61,065 nucleotides of DNA from Acetobacteraceae bacterium (GTDB lineage: Bacteria > Pseudomonadota > Alphaproteobacteria > Acetobacterales > Acetobacteraceae). The notes beneath the pieces are model-generated. The model was not told the DNA's origin. It did no database searches and was given only the letters and a program-made list of their open reading frames with translations. Location: positions 1 to 61,065 of the forward strand of contig PLSD01000018.1 in the NCBI GenBank assembly GCA_003164135.1, in the 5' to 3' direction. The translations under genes and the position numbers were made by a program. This document shows, in pieces, positions 1-7,332 of the stretch (position 1 is the first letter of the stretch; each line of letters begins with the position of its first letter).

Positions 1-126
1 GGCGGATAGCAAACCGACTCGCACAAAAACGTATCCGACCCGCCTACGTCATAGCTTGGTCACTGTGGCGACGAGCTCATCAAGCCGTGGCACAACAGGC
101 ACATTTTATATCTAAAGTGCAACTGT

Positions 127-876
127 AATGCTAAGCCGGTTGACCCCGATGACGCCGAGGGCCAGCGCGCCCGCCGCGCGAGTGCAAACCGTATCCTGAC
201 CGTGCTGAAGGCCGCCCTGAATCTTGCCTATGCGGATAGCAAAGTACCCAGCGATGACGCATGGCGCCGCGTGTCGCCCTTCAAGAACGCCAACGCCCCG
301 CGCATCCGTGATTTTACCGATGCCGAGGCCAAGCGTTTGGTGAACGCCTCCAGCGAGGCATTTCGTCCAATGATACAGGCGGCTTTGCTTTGCGGTGGAC
401 GGTATGGCGAATTGGGCCGGCTTCGCGCTGCTGACTTCAATGCCTCCACTGCCATGCTGCACATCCGGGCGGGCAAAACCGGCAAGGCGCGAGACGTGGC
501 GCTCACGGAAGAGGCGGTGAAGTTTTTCACGGTCCAGGCCGCAGGCAAAGCTAGAAACGCGCTGATGCTCACACAACCGGATGGCACTGCGTGGGGTAAG
601 AGCGACCAAATCCGGCCCATGAAAGCCGCCTGTAAGGCCGCCAGCATCGCCCCCACCATCGGGTTCCATATTTTGCGGCACGCCTATGCGAGCCGTCTGG
701 TTATGGCCGGCGTACCCCTCGGGGCTGTGGCGGCGCAGATCGGCGATAGCGAAGTGACGTGCGCCAAGCACTATGCCCATCACAGCCCGAAATCGGTGGC
801 CGACGCGGTACGCCATGCCACGGCAGAATTGGGCATCGTGGCCGAGAGCAACGTGGTGTCGATGAGTGGCAAGTAA
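127..876 (+). pseudogene. Tyrosine-type site-specific integrase, 5'-truncated
   Basis: This frame encodes the end of a core-binding domain and a complete tyrosine-recombinase catalytic domain. Visible catalytic elements are the first Arg in CGGRYGEL, the HxLRH box (HILRHAYAS), and a C-terminal HYAHH segment carrying the likely nucleophile Tyr. Integrase-like sequence begins at about 127-135. Upstream the frame has stop codons (7-9 and 52-54) and no homologous N-terminal arm-binding domain, so the 5' end is missing. The first ATG- or GTG-type start in frame is near 202, which would give a 224-residue product without a complete DNA-binding half. I read it as a decayed integrase of a genomic island whose other edge is the tRNA-Glu at 4.4 kb. 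Residual activity cannot be excluded. Confidence 0.75.
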
Positions 877-924
877 GGAGTATATACGCTTGACGTACAC
901 ATATATACGCAATACATACATACC

Positions 925-1206
925 GTGATCAAAGGCTTTCACGACAAGGTCACCGTCGCCCTATTCCAGGGGCTTACCCCGAAGGGCGTTGGCCCTGATG
1001 TGGTGAGGCGCGCAAAGATGAAGCTTGACCTCTTGGAGGCTGCCGCGGCGCTGGATTTCCTGCGCTCCCCGCCGGGCAACCGCCTGGAAGCGCTGAGGGG
1101 TGACCGGACGGGGCAACACTCGATCCGCGTCAACGATCAATGGCGGCTCTGCTTCACGTGGCGCGATGGTGATGCTTACGATGTTGAGTTTTGTGACTAT
1201 CACTAA
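925..1206 (+). CDS. higB: HigB/RelE-family toxin of a type II toxin-antitoxin system
   Basis: This 93-residue protein has the length and pattern of HigB (plasmid maintenance killer) toxins: MIKGF at the start, a central helical part ending GNRLEALRGDR, then the IRVNDQWRLCF strand pair typical of the family, and a C-terminal VEFCDYH. Known HigB proteins are ribosome-dependent mRNA interferases. The antitoxin gene starts 10 bp downstream, giving the toxin-first order characteristic of higBA. The gene starts with GTG. The pair sits between two integrase remnants, so it was probably carried in by the island and may help stabilise it. Confidence 0.9.
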   Translation: MIKGFHDKVTVALFQGLTPKGVGPDVVRRAKMKLDLLEAAAALDFLRSPPGNRLEALRGDRTGQHSIRVNDQWRLCFTWRDGDAYDVEFCDYH

Positions 1207-1216
1207 GGAGGGTGAG

Positions 1217-1579
1217 ATGGCGATTTCGAGGGAAGTATTGGAGGCCGGTAGAGTCGATCTGTCCGATGTCATCGACACGACGACCGCACCGCTGGCGCCA
1301 ATCGCGCCAGGTGTTCTGCTGCGCGAGGAATGGCTGGAGCCGCTGGGCATCACGGCCTACCGGCTCGCCAAGGATATTGACGTGCCGCCCAACCGCATGA
1401 CGGCGATCATTGCCGGCGAGCGCGCCATCACGGCCGATACAGCGCTGCGCCTGGGCCGGTATTTTGGCACCGATGCGCAGTCCTGGATGAACCTGCAAGC
1501 CCGCTACGATCTGGCCATGGAGCAGCGCGCGCACGGCGAGGAGATTGCGCGCACCGTTCGGCCGCGGGTGGCGGCATGA
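1217..1579 (+). CDS. higA: HigA-family antitoxin (helix-turn-helix)
   Basis: A 120-residue HTH protein of the HigA / Xre family. The segment LGITAYRLAKDIDVPPNRM followed by GERAITADTALRLGRYFG is the typical HigA DNA-binding fold, and the C-terminus (WMNLQARYDLAME) matches the family. The ATG at 1217 is chosen because a strong Shine-Dalgarno (AAGGAGGGTGAG) directly precedes it; the frame is open further upstream inside higB, but that extension is not antitoxin-like. HigA neutralises HigB and usually autorepresses the pair. Its stop overlaps, ATGA-fashion, the start of the integrase remnant that follows. Confidence 0.9.
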   Translation: MAISREVLEAGRVDLSDVIDTTTAPLAPIAPGVLLREEWLEPLGITAYRLAKDIDVPPNRMTAIIAGERAITADTALRLGRYFGTDAQSWMNLQARYDLAMEQRAHGEEIARTVRPRVAA

Positions 1580-1845
1580 TATCGGCCGAGGCAGCCTATT
1601 CACGGGGTGATGCGGTAGAGAAGCGCCGGGTGCTCATGCAGGCTTGGGCGGATTGGTGCTTTGGTCGGAAGTCCCGACGACACCTCGCGGTAAATAGAAA
1701 AACCTCACCAAAACAAACGTTTGCGCAAGCGCTACGCCTACTAATATCGGCACCGGGAGTTTGGGTCCTGCTACTCTCTGAATTGAACATGCCAAACGTC
1801 CGGCCTCGCGAGGTAAACGTTCTTCAAATGTTCCGGCTACATTGA
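1576..1845 (+). pseudogene. C-terminal remnant of a second (P4-type) integrase
   Basis: The first ~35 residues (AAYSRGDAVEKRRVLMQAWADW) match the extreme C-terminus of P4-type tyrosine integrases, where an AY-RGD-LEKRR-LM-AWA motif follows the catalytic Tyr. No catalytic domain precedes it; the ATG only appears to be a start because the fragment is fused to the end of higA. After about 1680 the base composition falls and the reading frame is no longer family-like. It is best read as the scar of an integrase cut by later insertion of higBA or by deletion. Confidence 0.6.
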
Positions 1846-1869
1846 CAATAACGAGTTTATGCGCTTGTA

Positions 1870-3102
1870 GTGAGTTCTTTCTATAACTGGATAAACCTTT
1901 CATTGGATCATGTCAGAAACCCATATGCGCCCGGCGCGGGTAACCCACCTCCAGAACTGGCGGGCCGTACTGATGTCCTAAAAAAAACAGAGACAACGTT
2001 GCTTCGAGTGGCTCTACGGAAGCCGGTGCAATATCCCATTATGGTTGGTCTCCGAGGAGTCGGTAAGACAGTTTTGCTAGTGAAGTCGCGCGAACTCGCT
2101 GAGGAAAATCACTTCCTGACAATAGATGTTGAAGGTCATGAAGGTAAAACCCTACCTGAATTGATAATTCCCGGCTTTAGGAAAGCGCTTTACACTCTAA
2201 GCTTAATTGAGGGAGCAAAAGAAACAGCCCGGCGCGGCATCCGCATATTGAAAAGTTTCCTCGGCGGCTTGAAAGTTAGTGTCGGAGGAGTTGATCTTGG
2301 CGTCGATGCCGAGATCGGAACTGCCGACAGTGGTGACCTCGAAGCGGATTTCCCCGAAATGGTTATCGTTCTGGGCGAGGCCGCCGCTGCTGCCGGGAGA
2401 GCCGTCGTCCTAATCTTTGACGAACTTCAATACTTAAGCACGACGGAATTTAGCGCTCTAATTATGGCGATGCATAAGGTCAACCAGCGGACGCTGCCTG
2501 TAGCGCTTATCGGCGCCGGTTTGCCGCAAATCTTGGGCCTAGCAGGAAATTCAAAATCCTATTCGGAGCGTTTGTTTACGTATCCCGAGATTGGCGCGCT
2601 TTCCGAGTCAGATGCCATGTCTGCCATTGTGAACCCAGCGACAGAAGAAGGAGTGGAGATCGAGCCGGCCGCCGTCCAAGAGATTATGAGGTTAACTGGC
2701 CGATATCCTTACTTTATCCAGCAATGGTCACATGACGCCTGGAACATCGCGACCGGCGGCTCGATCACAAAAGCCGATATCGACCGTGCCACTCCAATTG
2801 CGATCGCGTCATTGGATGAAAGTTTTTTCCGAGTCCGTTTCGATCGCTGCACCCCATCTGAAAAGCGATACATGAGGGCCCTAGCAGAGCTTGGTTCGGG
2901 GCATCAACGCTCCGGAGATATCGCCGATAAAATTGGAGTTAAGTCTGCAAGTGTTGCCCCGACCAGGAGCGCATTAATTAAAAAGGGAATGATTTATTCT
3001 CCCTCGTATGGAGACACGGCATTCACTGTTCCGCTATTCGACGAGTATATGAGACGCGCAATACCTAAATTTGTTCCTAAATTTGATCCCGACGATGAAT
3101 GA
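1870..3102 (+). CDS. AAA-family ATPase with C-terminal winged-helix-like region
   Basis: A 410-residue P-loop ATPase. Walker A is GLRGVGKT at about residues 60-67 and Walker B is VVLIFDELQ at about residue 180; an AAA-type second half contains a sensor-like LIGAGLPQI. The C-terminal part (GDIADKIGVKSASVAPTRSALIKKGMI) looks like a winged-helix domain, giving an Orc1/Cdc6- or STAND-like plan. The start is uncertain: GTG at 1870 has no good Shine-Dalgarno, and a TTGACA at 1842-1847 would place transcription initiation close to it. Codon use is less GC-biased than in the core genes to the right, consistent with acquisition. It has no obvious effector partner. A defence or mobile-element role is possible but not shown. 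Confidence 0.75.
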   Translation: MSSFYNWINLSLDHVRNPYAPGAGNPPPELAGRTDVLKKTETTLLRVALRKPVQYPIMVGLRGVGKTVLLVKSRELAEENHFLTIDVEGHEGKTLPELIIPGFRKALYTLSLIEGAKETARRGIRILKSFLGGLKVSVGGVDLGVDAEIGTADSGDLEADFPEMVIVLGEAAAAAGRAVVLIFDELQYLSTTEFSALIMAMHKVNQRTLPVALIGAGLPQILGLAGNSKSYSERLFTYPEIGALSESDAMSAIVNPATEEGVEIEPAAVQEIMRLTGRYPYFIQQWSHDAWNIATGGSITKADIDRATPIAIASLDESFFRVRFDRCTPSEKRYMRALAELGSGHQRSGDIADKIGVKSASVAPTRSALIKKGMIYSPSYGDTAFTVPLFDEYMRRAIPKFVPKFDPDDE

Positions 3103-3235
3103 GCTTGGCCAAACCATTGCCACACTGCCGATCTATGTACGCAATTGCGGCTCCAACGGCGGCGCTTGCAAGGCTGATTGGTGCATTGGCCTACCGGCCC
3201 GCGCCACCAACGTCGTGCAGATGCACCGGGCCTAG
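3095..3235 (+). other. Possible small ORF or gene fragment (46 residues)
   Basis: An ATG at 3095 overlaps the ATPase stop codon and opens a 46-codon frame with three Cys residues (NCGSNGGACKADWCIGLP). It shows no family I recognise and has no clear ribosome-binding site beyond translational coupling. It may be a fragment left by recombination, since its stop abuts the end of the opposite-strand gene at 3232. Confidence 0.25.
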
Positions 3236-3660
3236 ATTTTCTGCATCTTCGCGGCATTTGATAATATAATAGCGTGTTGGCGCTCCCGCCCTTTTTCAGC
3301 TTCGCGAACGACAGATAGCTGATGGGCGCTCGACAAGGTGGAGTCTGATTTCATGCGAGCGGCCAAGCGAGAAACGGCGCGTTGAAAAGGGTCGTTAGGG
3401 CTTGATTTAATCCGGGCGCCTAGCCCGCGCAACTCAACGAGATCGAGCGCGAGAAGGGCTATGGCCTCCGGAACGTCTGGCAGCAAAATCTCTCGGATTG
3501 ACGCGATATAGTGAAATTCTTTGGGGCCATGGAGATTCAGCTCGACTGGCCCATTCACCACCAATGTGGCCACCGGTTCGCCGTCAAACAGGACTTCTCC
3601 TTGGGCCATGGTATTGAAGGGCCCAACGTCCCAGCTAAGCCGGTGCCGGATGGTTTCCAA
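3232..3660 (-). CDS. Hypothetical protein, start unclear (probably 5'-damaged)
   Basis: The product is about 142 residues if translation starts at the TTG at 3660. The frame remains open and coding-like upstream to 3735, reading an amphipathic KISGLADIFLRKFLLLYEWLE helix, but has no ATG or GTG there before a TGA at 3736-3738. This suggests the true N-terminus has been lost or frameshifted. The middle part (LFDGEPVATLVVNGPVELNLHG) looks like beta-strands and the rest is helical. No recognised family. It is convergent with the ATPase gene, and both lie in the island remnant. Confidence 0.5.
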   Translation of the reverse strand: METIRHRLSWDVGPFNTMAQGEVLFDGEPVATLVVNGPVELNLHGPKEFHYIASIREILLPDVPEAIALLALDLVELRGLGARIKSSPNDPFQRAVSRLAARMKSDSTLSSAHQLSVVREAEKGRERQHAIILSNAAKMQKI

Positions 3661-3844
3661 CCACTCGTACAGAAGCAGAAACTTTCTGAGGAAGATGTCC
3701 GCCAGTCCGCTAATCTTGTTGCCAGATCGGACGCTTCATAGATTGGAAGGTAGAATATTTTTTTATTAAACAGAAGACACCGACGCTGACTCAGCGCCAG
3801 CTCCCACGCAGGGCGATACTAAAGGCCCCTTATTCCTTCTTTAA

Positions 3845-4273
3845 CCTGACCCCAGGCCCTTCTCCGTTTTCATCAATGAAAAGTACACCGGCGCCTCCAA
3901 GAGCGGTCCGGATGGCCTCAAACGGATCGCCGAATCACTGCGGCCAGTCCTGAGCGATGCGGCGCGCGCGTCTCGGTGGGGCCGCTTCCAGGACAATGGC
4001 CGGCGCGAAGCCCAGGCGACGGCCAAGCAGCAGACGGAGAAGGCCGGGGCAACGGAAGCGGAAGCCCAGCAACTACGGGACGAAAACCGGCGGCTCAAGG
4101 ACGCCATAAGGGAATGGGTCGACGTGTATGATGACGGCTTGACCGATGACCAGGCGGCCCAGCTGGCGGCGCTGGCGGACCGGATGCGCTCGGCAAACCG
4201 GCACGTAGTAGGGGCAACCAATACGCCGGTAGAGCATCCGCGCCAGGATGGCGGACCCGCGCCGGGGAAATGA
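3845..4273 (+). pseudogene. Coding fragment without start codon, coiled-coil C-terminus
   Basis: The plus-strand frame from the TAA at 3842-3844 to the TGA at 4271-4273 reads as coding protein: SVFINEKYTGASKSGPDG, then a strongly charged helical region (QQLRDENRRLKDAIREW) and an acidic LTDDQAAQLAALADRM segment. There is no ATG or GTG start before the helical region, so this is the 3' part of a larger gene whose beginning was lost. The charged coiled coil resembles C-termini of plasmid mobilisation or replication proteins, but I cannot assign it. Minus-strand frames over the same bases look like shadows. Confidence 0.45.
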
Positions 4274-4386
4274 CAGAAGCCAACCAAGGATAAGATGGCG
4301 GCAAGAGTCCGGCACCGTCCCGCGCCGTATAGTGAGTACGGATTGCGCGCCGTAACGATTACGTGCCGTAACTCATTGAAAAGCCT

Positions 4387-4462
4387 TGGCGTCCCGTACG
4401 AGATTCGAACTCGTGTCGCCGCCGTGAAAGGGCAGTGTCCTGGGCCTCTAGACGAACGGGAC
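4387..4462 (-). tRNA. tRNA-Glu (anticodon TTC)
   Basis: On the minus strand a 7-bp acceptor stem pairs GTCCCGT (4462-4456) with ACGGGAC (4397-4391), followed by the discriminator G and an encoded CCA (4390-4387). The T-loop TTCGAATC is canonical and the anticodon loop CTTTCAC gives anticodon UUC. The 3' end points toward the island remnant at 1-4.38 kb, which fits the use of tRNA 3' ends as integration sites by tyrosine integrases. The opposite attachment copy would lie outside the window. Confidence 0.95.
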
Positions 4463-4558
4463 GAGGCAGGAGCGCATTAAGCCAGGGGGATAAATTTTAC
4501 AAGCCATGCGGTGGAATATTTCCTGCACCGCCGCAACGGCGCCCCAACCGGCCACTTT

Positions 4559-4903
4559 TCAGTGGGTTGGGCTTAAAACCACGCTCACCCGCCCGCTCGC
4601 TGGGTCCACCAGCAGCAGGCGGTCGCCGGCTGGGCCATTCACCCACACCGCCACATCGCCCCCCGCCCCCGCAATGCCGGCAATATGCTCACCCGGCGCC
4701 AGCCCAGCGCCTGCCATGGCCACGGCAACGCTCCCGCCCGGCACGGCCAGCGGGGCCACCACCATCGACGCCACGGGCTTCCTGGCATAGATGCGGTGGA
4801 TGACCGTCCCGATAACCAGCGCCGTGCCAAGCACGATAAGCAGCCCCATGCCGCCCACCAGCGCCTTCAGCCCCCGCAAATCCTTCTGTGGTTGATCCCG
4901 CAT
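4559..4903 (-). CDS. Small membrane-anchored hypothetical protein (DUF6476-like)
   Basis: About 114 residues with one N-terminal transmembrane helix (ALVGGMGLLIVLGTALVIGT) followed by a small beta-rich domain rich in Gly, Ala and Val. The ATG at 4903 is preferred over the GTG at 4909 because AGGGAG lies 5 bp before it. The architecture and its position beside an RluA-family gene recall the DUF6476 proteins of alphaproteobacteria, but this is by memory of context and not a secure match. Its 5' end overlaps the start of the divergent pseudouridine synthase gene, an unusual arrangement. Confidence 0.6.
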   Translation of the reverse strand: MRDQPQKDLRGLKALVGGMGLLIVLGTALVIGTVIHRIYARKPVASMVVAPLAVPGGSVAVAMAGAGLAPGEHIAGIAGAGGDVAVWVNGPAGDRLLLVDPASGRVSVVLSPTH

Positions 4904-5874
4904 ATCCACTCCCTGAAATAACCGTCACCGCCGCGCCGGAAGATGCCGGCGTGCGGCTGGACATGTTCCTGGCCAGGGCCATCGGCACCATCTCGCGGTC
5001 CCGCGTCAAGAGTATGATCCTGGAGGGCCTGCTCACCCGCGACGGCACCATCACCGCCGATACCTCCGAGTCGGTGCGCCCCGGCGCCACCTACCGCCTC
5101 CGCCCGCCAGCCCCCGCCCCCGCCACGCCCCAAGGCGAGGCCATCGACCTGGCCATCCTCTACGAGGACGAATACCTCCTGGTGCTCAACAAACCCGCCG
5201 GCATGGTGGTTCACCCCGCCCCAGGCAACCCGGACGGCACACTGGTCAACGCCCTCATCGCCCATTGCGGCGAGAGCCTCACAGGCATCGGCGGTGAGCG
5301 CCGCCCCGGCATTGTCCACCGGCTGGATAAAGACACCTCCGGCGTCATGGTCGTCGCCAAAACCGAGCTGGCACACACCCGCCTCTCCGCCGCCTTCGCC
5401 GCACGCGACCTGGAGCGTGAGTACAAAGCCATCTGCTGGGGCATCCCGTCGCCCACCAGCGGCGCCATCCATGGCGACATCGGCCGCGACCCACGTGAGC
5501 GCAAACGCATGGCCGTGGTCACCCGCAACGGCAAACACGCCCTAACCAATTACCGAATAATTCGTAACTTTGGCACCGCCGCGGCCCTGCTTTCCTGCCG
5601 CCTGGCCACCGGCCGCACACACCAAATCCGCGTCCACCTCGCCCATATCGGCCACCCGCTGGTCGGTGACCCGGTGTATCTGCGCCGCCGCCCAGCCGTC
5701 GCCAAAACGCTCGCGCAGCCAGCGCTGGATCTCGCGCTGGACTTCCCCCGCCAAGCCCTGCACGCGGAAACCCTGGGCTTTTCGCACCCTATCACCGGCG
5801 TACTCCTGCGTTTCTCTGTCCCCCCGCCGGCAGACTTCCAGGCACTCGCAGATGCATTGCAAGCATGCAGTTGA
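4888..5874 (+). CDS. rluD: RluA-family 23S rRNA pseudouridine synthase (RluD-like)
   Basis: A 328-residue protein with an N-terminal S4 RNA-binding domain (GVRLDMFLARAIGTISRSRV) and an RluA catalytic domain. The signature HRLDKDTSG at residues 144-152 contains the catalytic Asp147, and GRTHQIRVHLAHIGHPLVGD is the second conserved block. RluD makes pseudouridines 1911/1915/1917 in helix 69 of 23S rRNA; an S4-containing RluA protein of this size fits RluC/RluD, with RluD the usual alphaproteobacterial annotation next to rpoH. The start is GTG with no clear Shine-Dalgarno, and its 5' end overlaps the divergent gene at 4559-4903. Confidence 0.88.
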   Translation: MVDPAYPLPEITVTAAPEDAGVRLDMFLARAIGTISRSRVKSMILEGLLTRDGTITADTSESVRPGATYRLRPPAPAPATPQGEAIDLAILYEDEYLLVLNKPAGMVVHPAPGNPDGTLVNALIAHCGESLTGIGGERRPGIVHRLDKDTSGVMVVAKTELAHTRLSAAFAARDLEREYKAICWGIPSPTSGAIHGDIGRDPRERKRMAVVTRNGKHALTNYRIIRNFGTAAALLSCRLATGRTHQIRVHLAHIGHPLVGDPVYLRRRPAVAKTLAQPALDLALDFPRQALHAETLGFSHPITGVLLRFSVPPPADFQALADALQACS

Positions 5875-5900
5875 AACAGGACTGCACAGGTCCTTTTTGA

Positions 5901-5929
5901 TTGACGAAGTGCGCGGGCACCCCATAGAC
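5901..5929 (+). promoter_or_regulatory. Candidate promoter upstream of rpoH
   Basis: TTGACG (5901-5906), a 17-bp spacer and ATAGAC (5924-5929) form a weak sigma-70-type promoter about 195 bp before rpoH. The same stretch contains TTGATT and CCCCATAG, which loosely resembles a sigma-32 promoter; heat-shock autoregulation of rpoH is known in some alphaproteobacteria. The rest of the 250-bp gap (5875-6124) shows no other feature I can support. Confidence 0.3.
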
Positions 5930-6124
5930 TGCTCTCCGAACTAACCCAACGGGCCAAGCATCTGGCCGGATTGTTACTGCCTTTTAAGGGGTAACCCCGG
6001 CAAATGCTGGTAAAGATACGTAATCCGGACGGTAACGTTATTATGCTCTGTCCATTTCGTTATGTGACGCGCCGAATCCCTCGGGCACCACAAAACGGAG
6101 AAAGTTTTTAGGAGAATCCACTTA

Positions 6125-7027
6125 ATGGCCTCCACCGTTTCAACTCTCGGTCCCGATGCCAGCCTGACGCGGTATATGCAGGAAATCCGCAAATACCCAA
6201 TGCTGGCGCACGAGGAAGAAGAACGCCTCGCCCGCGCATGGCGCGACACTGGCGACCAGAAGGCCGCGCATACGCTGGTCAACTCGCACCTGCGCCTCGT
6301 CGCCAAAATCGCCATGGGCTACCGCGGCTACGGCCTGCCCGTCGGCGAACTTATCTCGGAAGGCAACGTCGGCATGATGCAGGCGGTGAAACGCTTCGAC
6401 CCCGATCGCGGCTTCCGCCTTTCCACTTACGCAATGTGGTGGATTCGCGCGGCAATTCAAGAATATATCCTGCATTCCTGGTCGCTGGTTAAAATGGGCA
6501 CCACTGCGTCGCAAAAAAAACTGTTCTTTAACCTGCGCCGGCTCAAAGGCCAGATGCAAGCCATCGACGACGGCGACCTGCAACCTGAACAAGTCGCCAA
6601 AATCGCCCACCTGCTGGACGTGCCCGAACAGGACGTGGTCAGCATGAACCGCCGCCTCTCCTCGGCCGACAGCAGCCTGAACGCCCCCATTAAAATGGAC
6701 GGCGATGGCGAATGGCAGGATTGGCTCGTCGACGACAGCGAAGGCCAGGAAAGCAAACTCGCCGAACGCGAGGAACTCACAGGCCGCAAAGCCCTCCTCG
6801 CCAACGCGCTCAAAACCCTCTCGGAACGCGAACGCCACATCCTGGTCGAACGCCGCCTGAAAGATAACCCAACCACACTGGAAGACCTCTCCCAGCACTA
6901 CAATGTCTCGCGCGAACGAGTCCGCCAAATCGAAGTCCGCGCCTTCGAAAAACTGCAAAAATCAATGAAAACCCAAGTCGCCGAACAACGCCAAGCCGTC
7001 CGCGCCGTACAGGCCCGAATGGCCTGA
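6125..7027 (+). CDS. rpoH: RNA polymerase sigma-32 (heat-shock sigma factor)
   Basis: A 300-residue sigma factor with region 1.2/2 (LTRYMQEIRKYPML, then GLPVGELISEGNVGMMQAV and FRLSTYAMWWIRAAIQEY) and region 4 (LSERERHILVERRL ... VSRERVRQIEVRAFEKLQ). The QKKLFFNLRRLK stretch is the RpoH box that distinguishes RpoH from RpoD and from stationary-phase sigma factors. It directs transcription of chaperone and protease genes after heat or protein stress. A Shine-Dalgarno AGGAG precedes the ATG. The gene ends just before a dispersed repeat that also supplies a terminator. Confidence 0.97.
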   Translation: MASTVSTLGPDASLTRYMQEIRKYPMLAHEEEERLARAWRDTGDQKAAHTLVNSHLRLVAKIAMGYRGYGLPVGELISEGNVGMMQAVKRFDPDRGFRLSTYAMWWIRAAIQEYILHSWSLVKMGTTASQKKLFFNLRRLKGQMQAIDDGDLQPEQVAKIAHLLDVPEQDVVSMNRRLSSADSSLNAPIKMDGDGEWQDWLVDDSEGQESKLAEREELTGRKALLANALKTLSERERHILVERRLKDNPTTLEDLSQHYNVSRERVRQIEVRAFEKLQKSMKTQVAEQRQAVRAVQARMA

Positions 7028-7062
7028 CACCGAGGTACGGGGTGATCTGGGGAAATAAGGCG

Positions 7063-7146
7063 AGGGGGCGCTGCCCCCTCATTCCCCGCCAAAGGCTCGC
7101 CTTTGGAATCCGCTAATTAAGGTCTTGGAGGGAGGGGGAACTCGCC
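7063..7146 (+). repeat. Dispersed palindromic repeat, unit 1
   Basis: The unit consists of a G-rich hairpin (GGGGGCGCTGCCCCC), a second hairpin (CAAAGGCTCGCCTTTG), a short linker with CCGCTAATTAA, and a 28-base tail at 7119-7146 (AAGGTCTTGGAGGGAGGGGG then AACTCGCC). The same order of elements recurs at 60981-61065 and, inverted, at 7183-7275, which defines a repeat family of this genome. Confidence 0.8.
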
Positions 7147-7165
7147 AGCCAAGACCTTTTTTTAT
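7119..7165 (+). terminator. Rho-independent terminator of rpoH formed by the repeat
   Basis: AAGGTCTTGG (7119-7128) pairs with CCAAGACCTT (7149-7158), followed by a T-run (TTTTTTTATTT). The same left arm can pair instead over its full 28 bases with the inverted copy at 7183-7210, so two mutually exclusive structures are possible. Confidence 0.65.
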
Positions 7166-7182
7166 TTACCCCGGTCCAAGCA

Positions 7183-7275
7183 GGCGAGTTCCCCCTCCCT
7201 CCAAGACCTTCACTAATGCCGATCGAAGGGCGCGGCCCTTCGTGGGGGTCCAGGGGGCAAAGCCCCTTGGCCTTC
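7183..7275 (-). repeat. Dispersed palindromic repeat, unit 2 (inverted)
   Basis: The 28-base tail at 7183-7210 is the exact reverse complement of 7119-7146. It is followed by hairpins GAAGGGCGCGGCCCTTC and GGGGGCAAAGCCCC in inverted order relative to unit 1. The stretch between rpoH and the decarboxylase (7028-7332) is almost wholly made of these two units. Confidence 0.8.
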
Positions 7276-7332
7276 CTACCCAAACCACCCCGTATCCTTG
7301 GCATTGGGCCATCGTGGCTTATAACGCCGGGC

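Noticed and set aside
112..942. Minus-strand open frame opposite the integrase remnant
   Set aside because: No family resemblance; it mirrors the integrase catalytic domain in antisense.
3841..4287. Minus-strand frames of up to 148 codons
   Set aside because: Opposite a plus-strand frame with coherent coiled-coil sequence; Ser/Arg-rich and family-less.
7216..7332. N-terminal extension of the decarboxylase
   Set aside because: Those codons lie in the dispersed repeat; the family start MSTLDP at 7333 is more likely.
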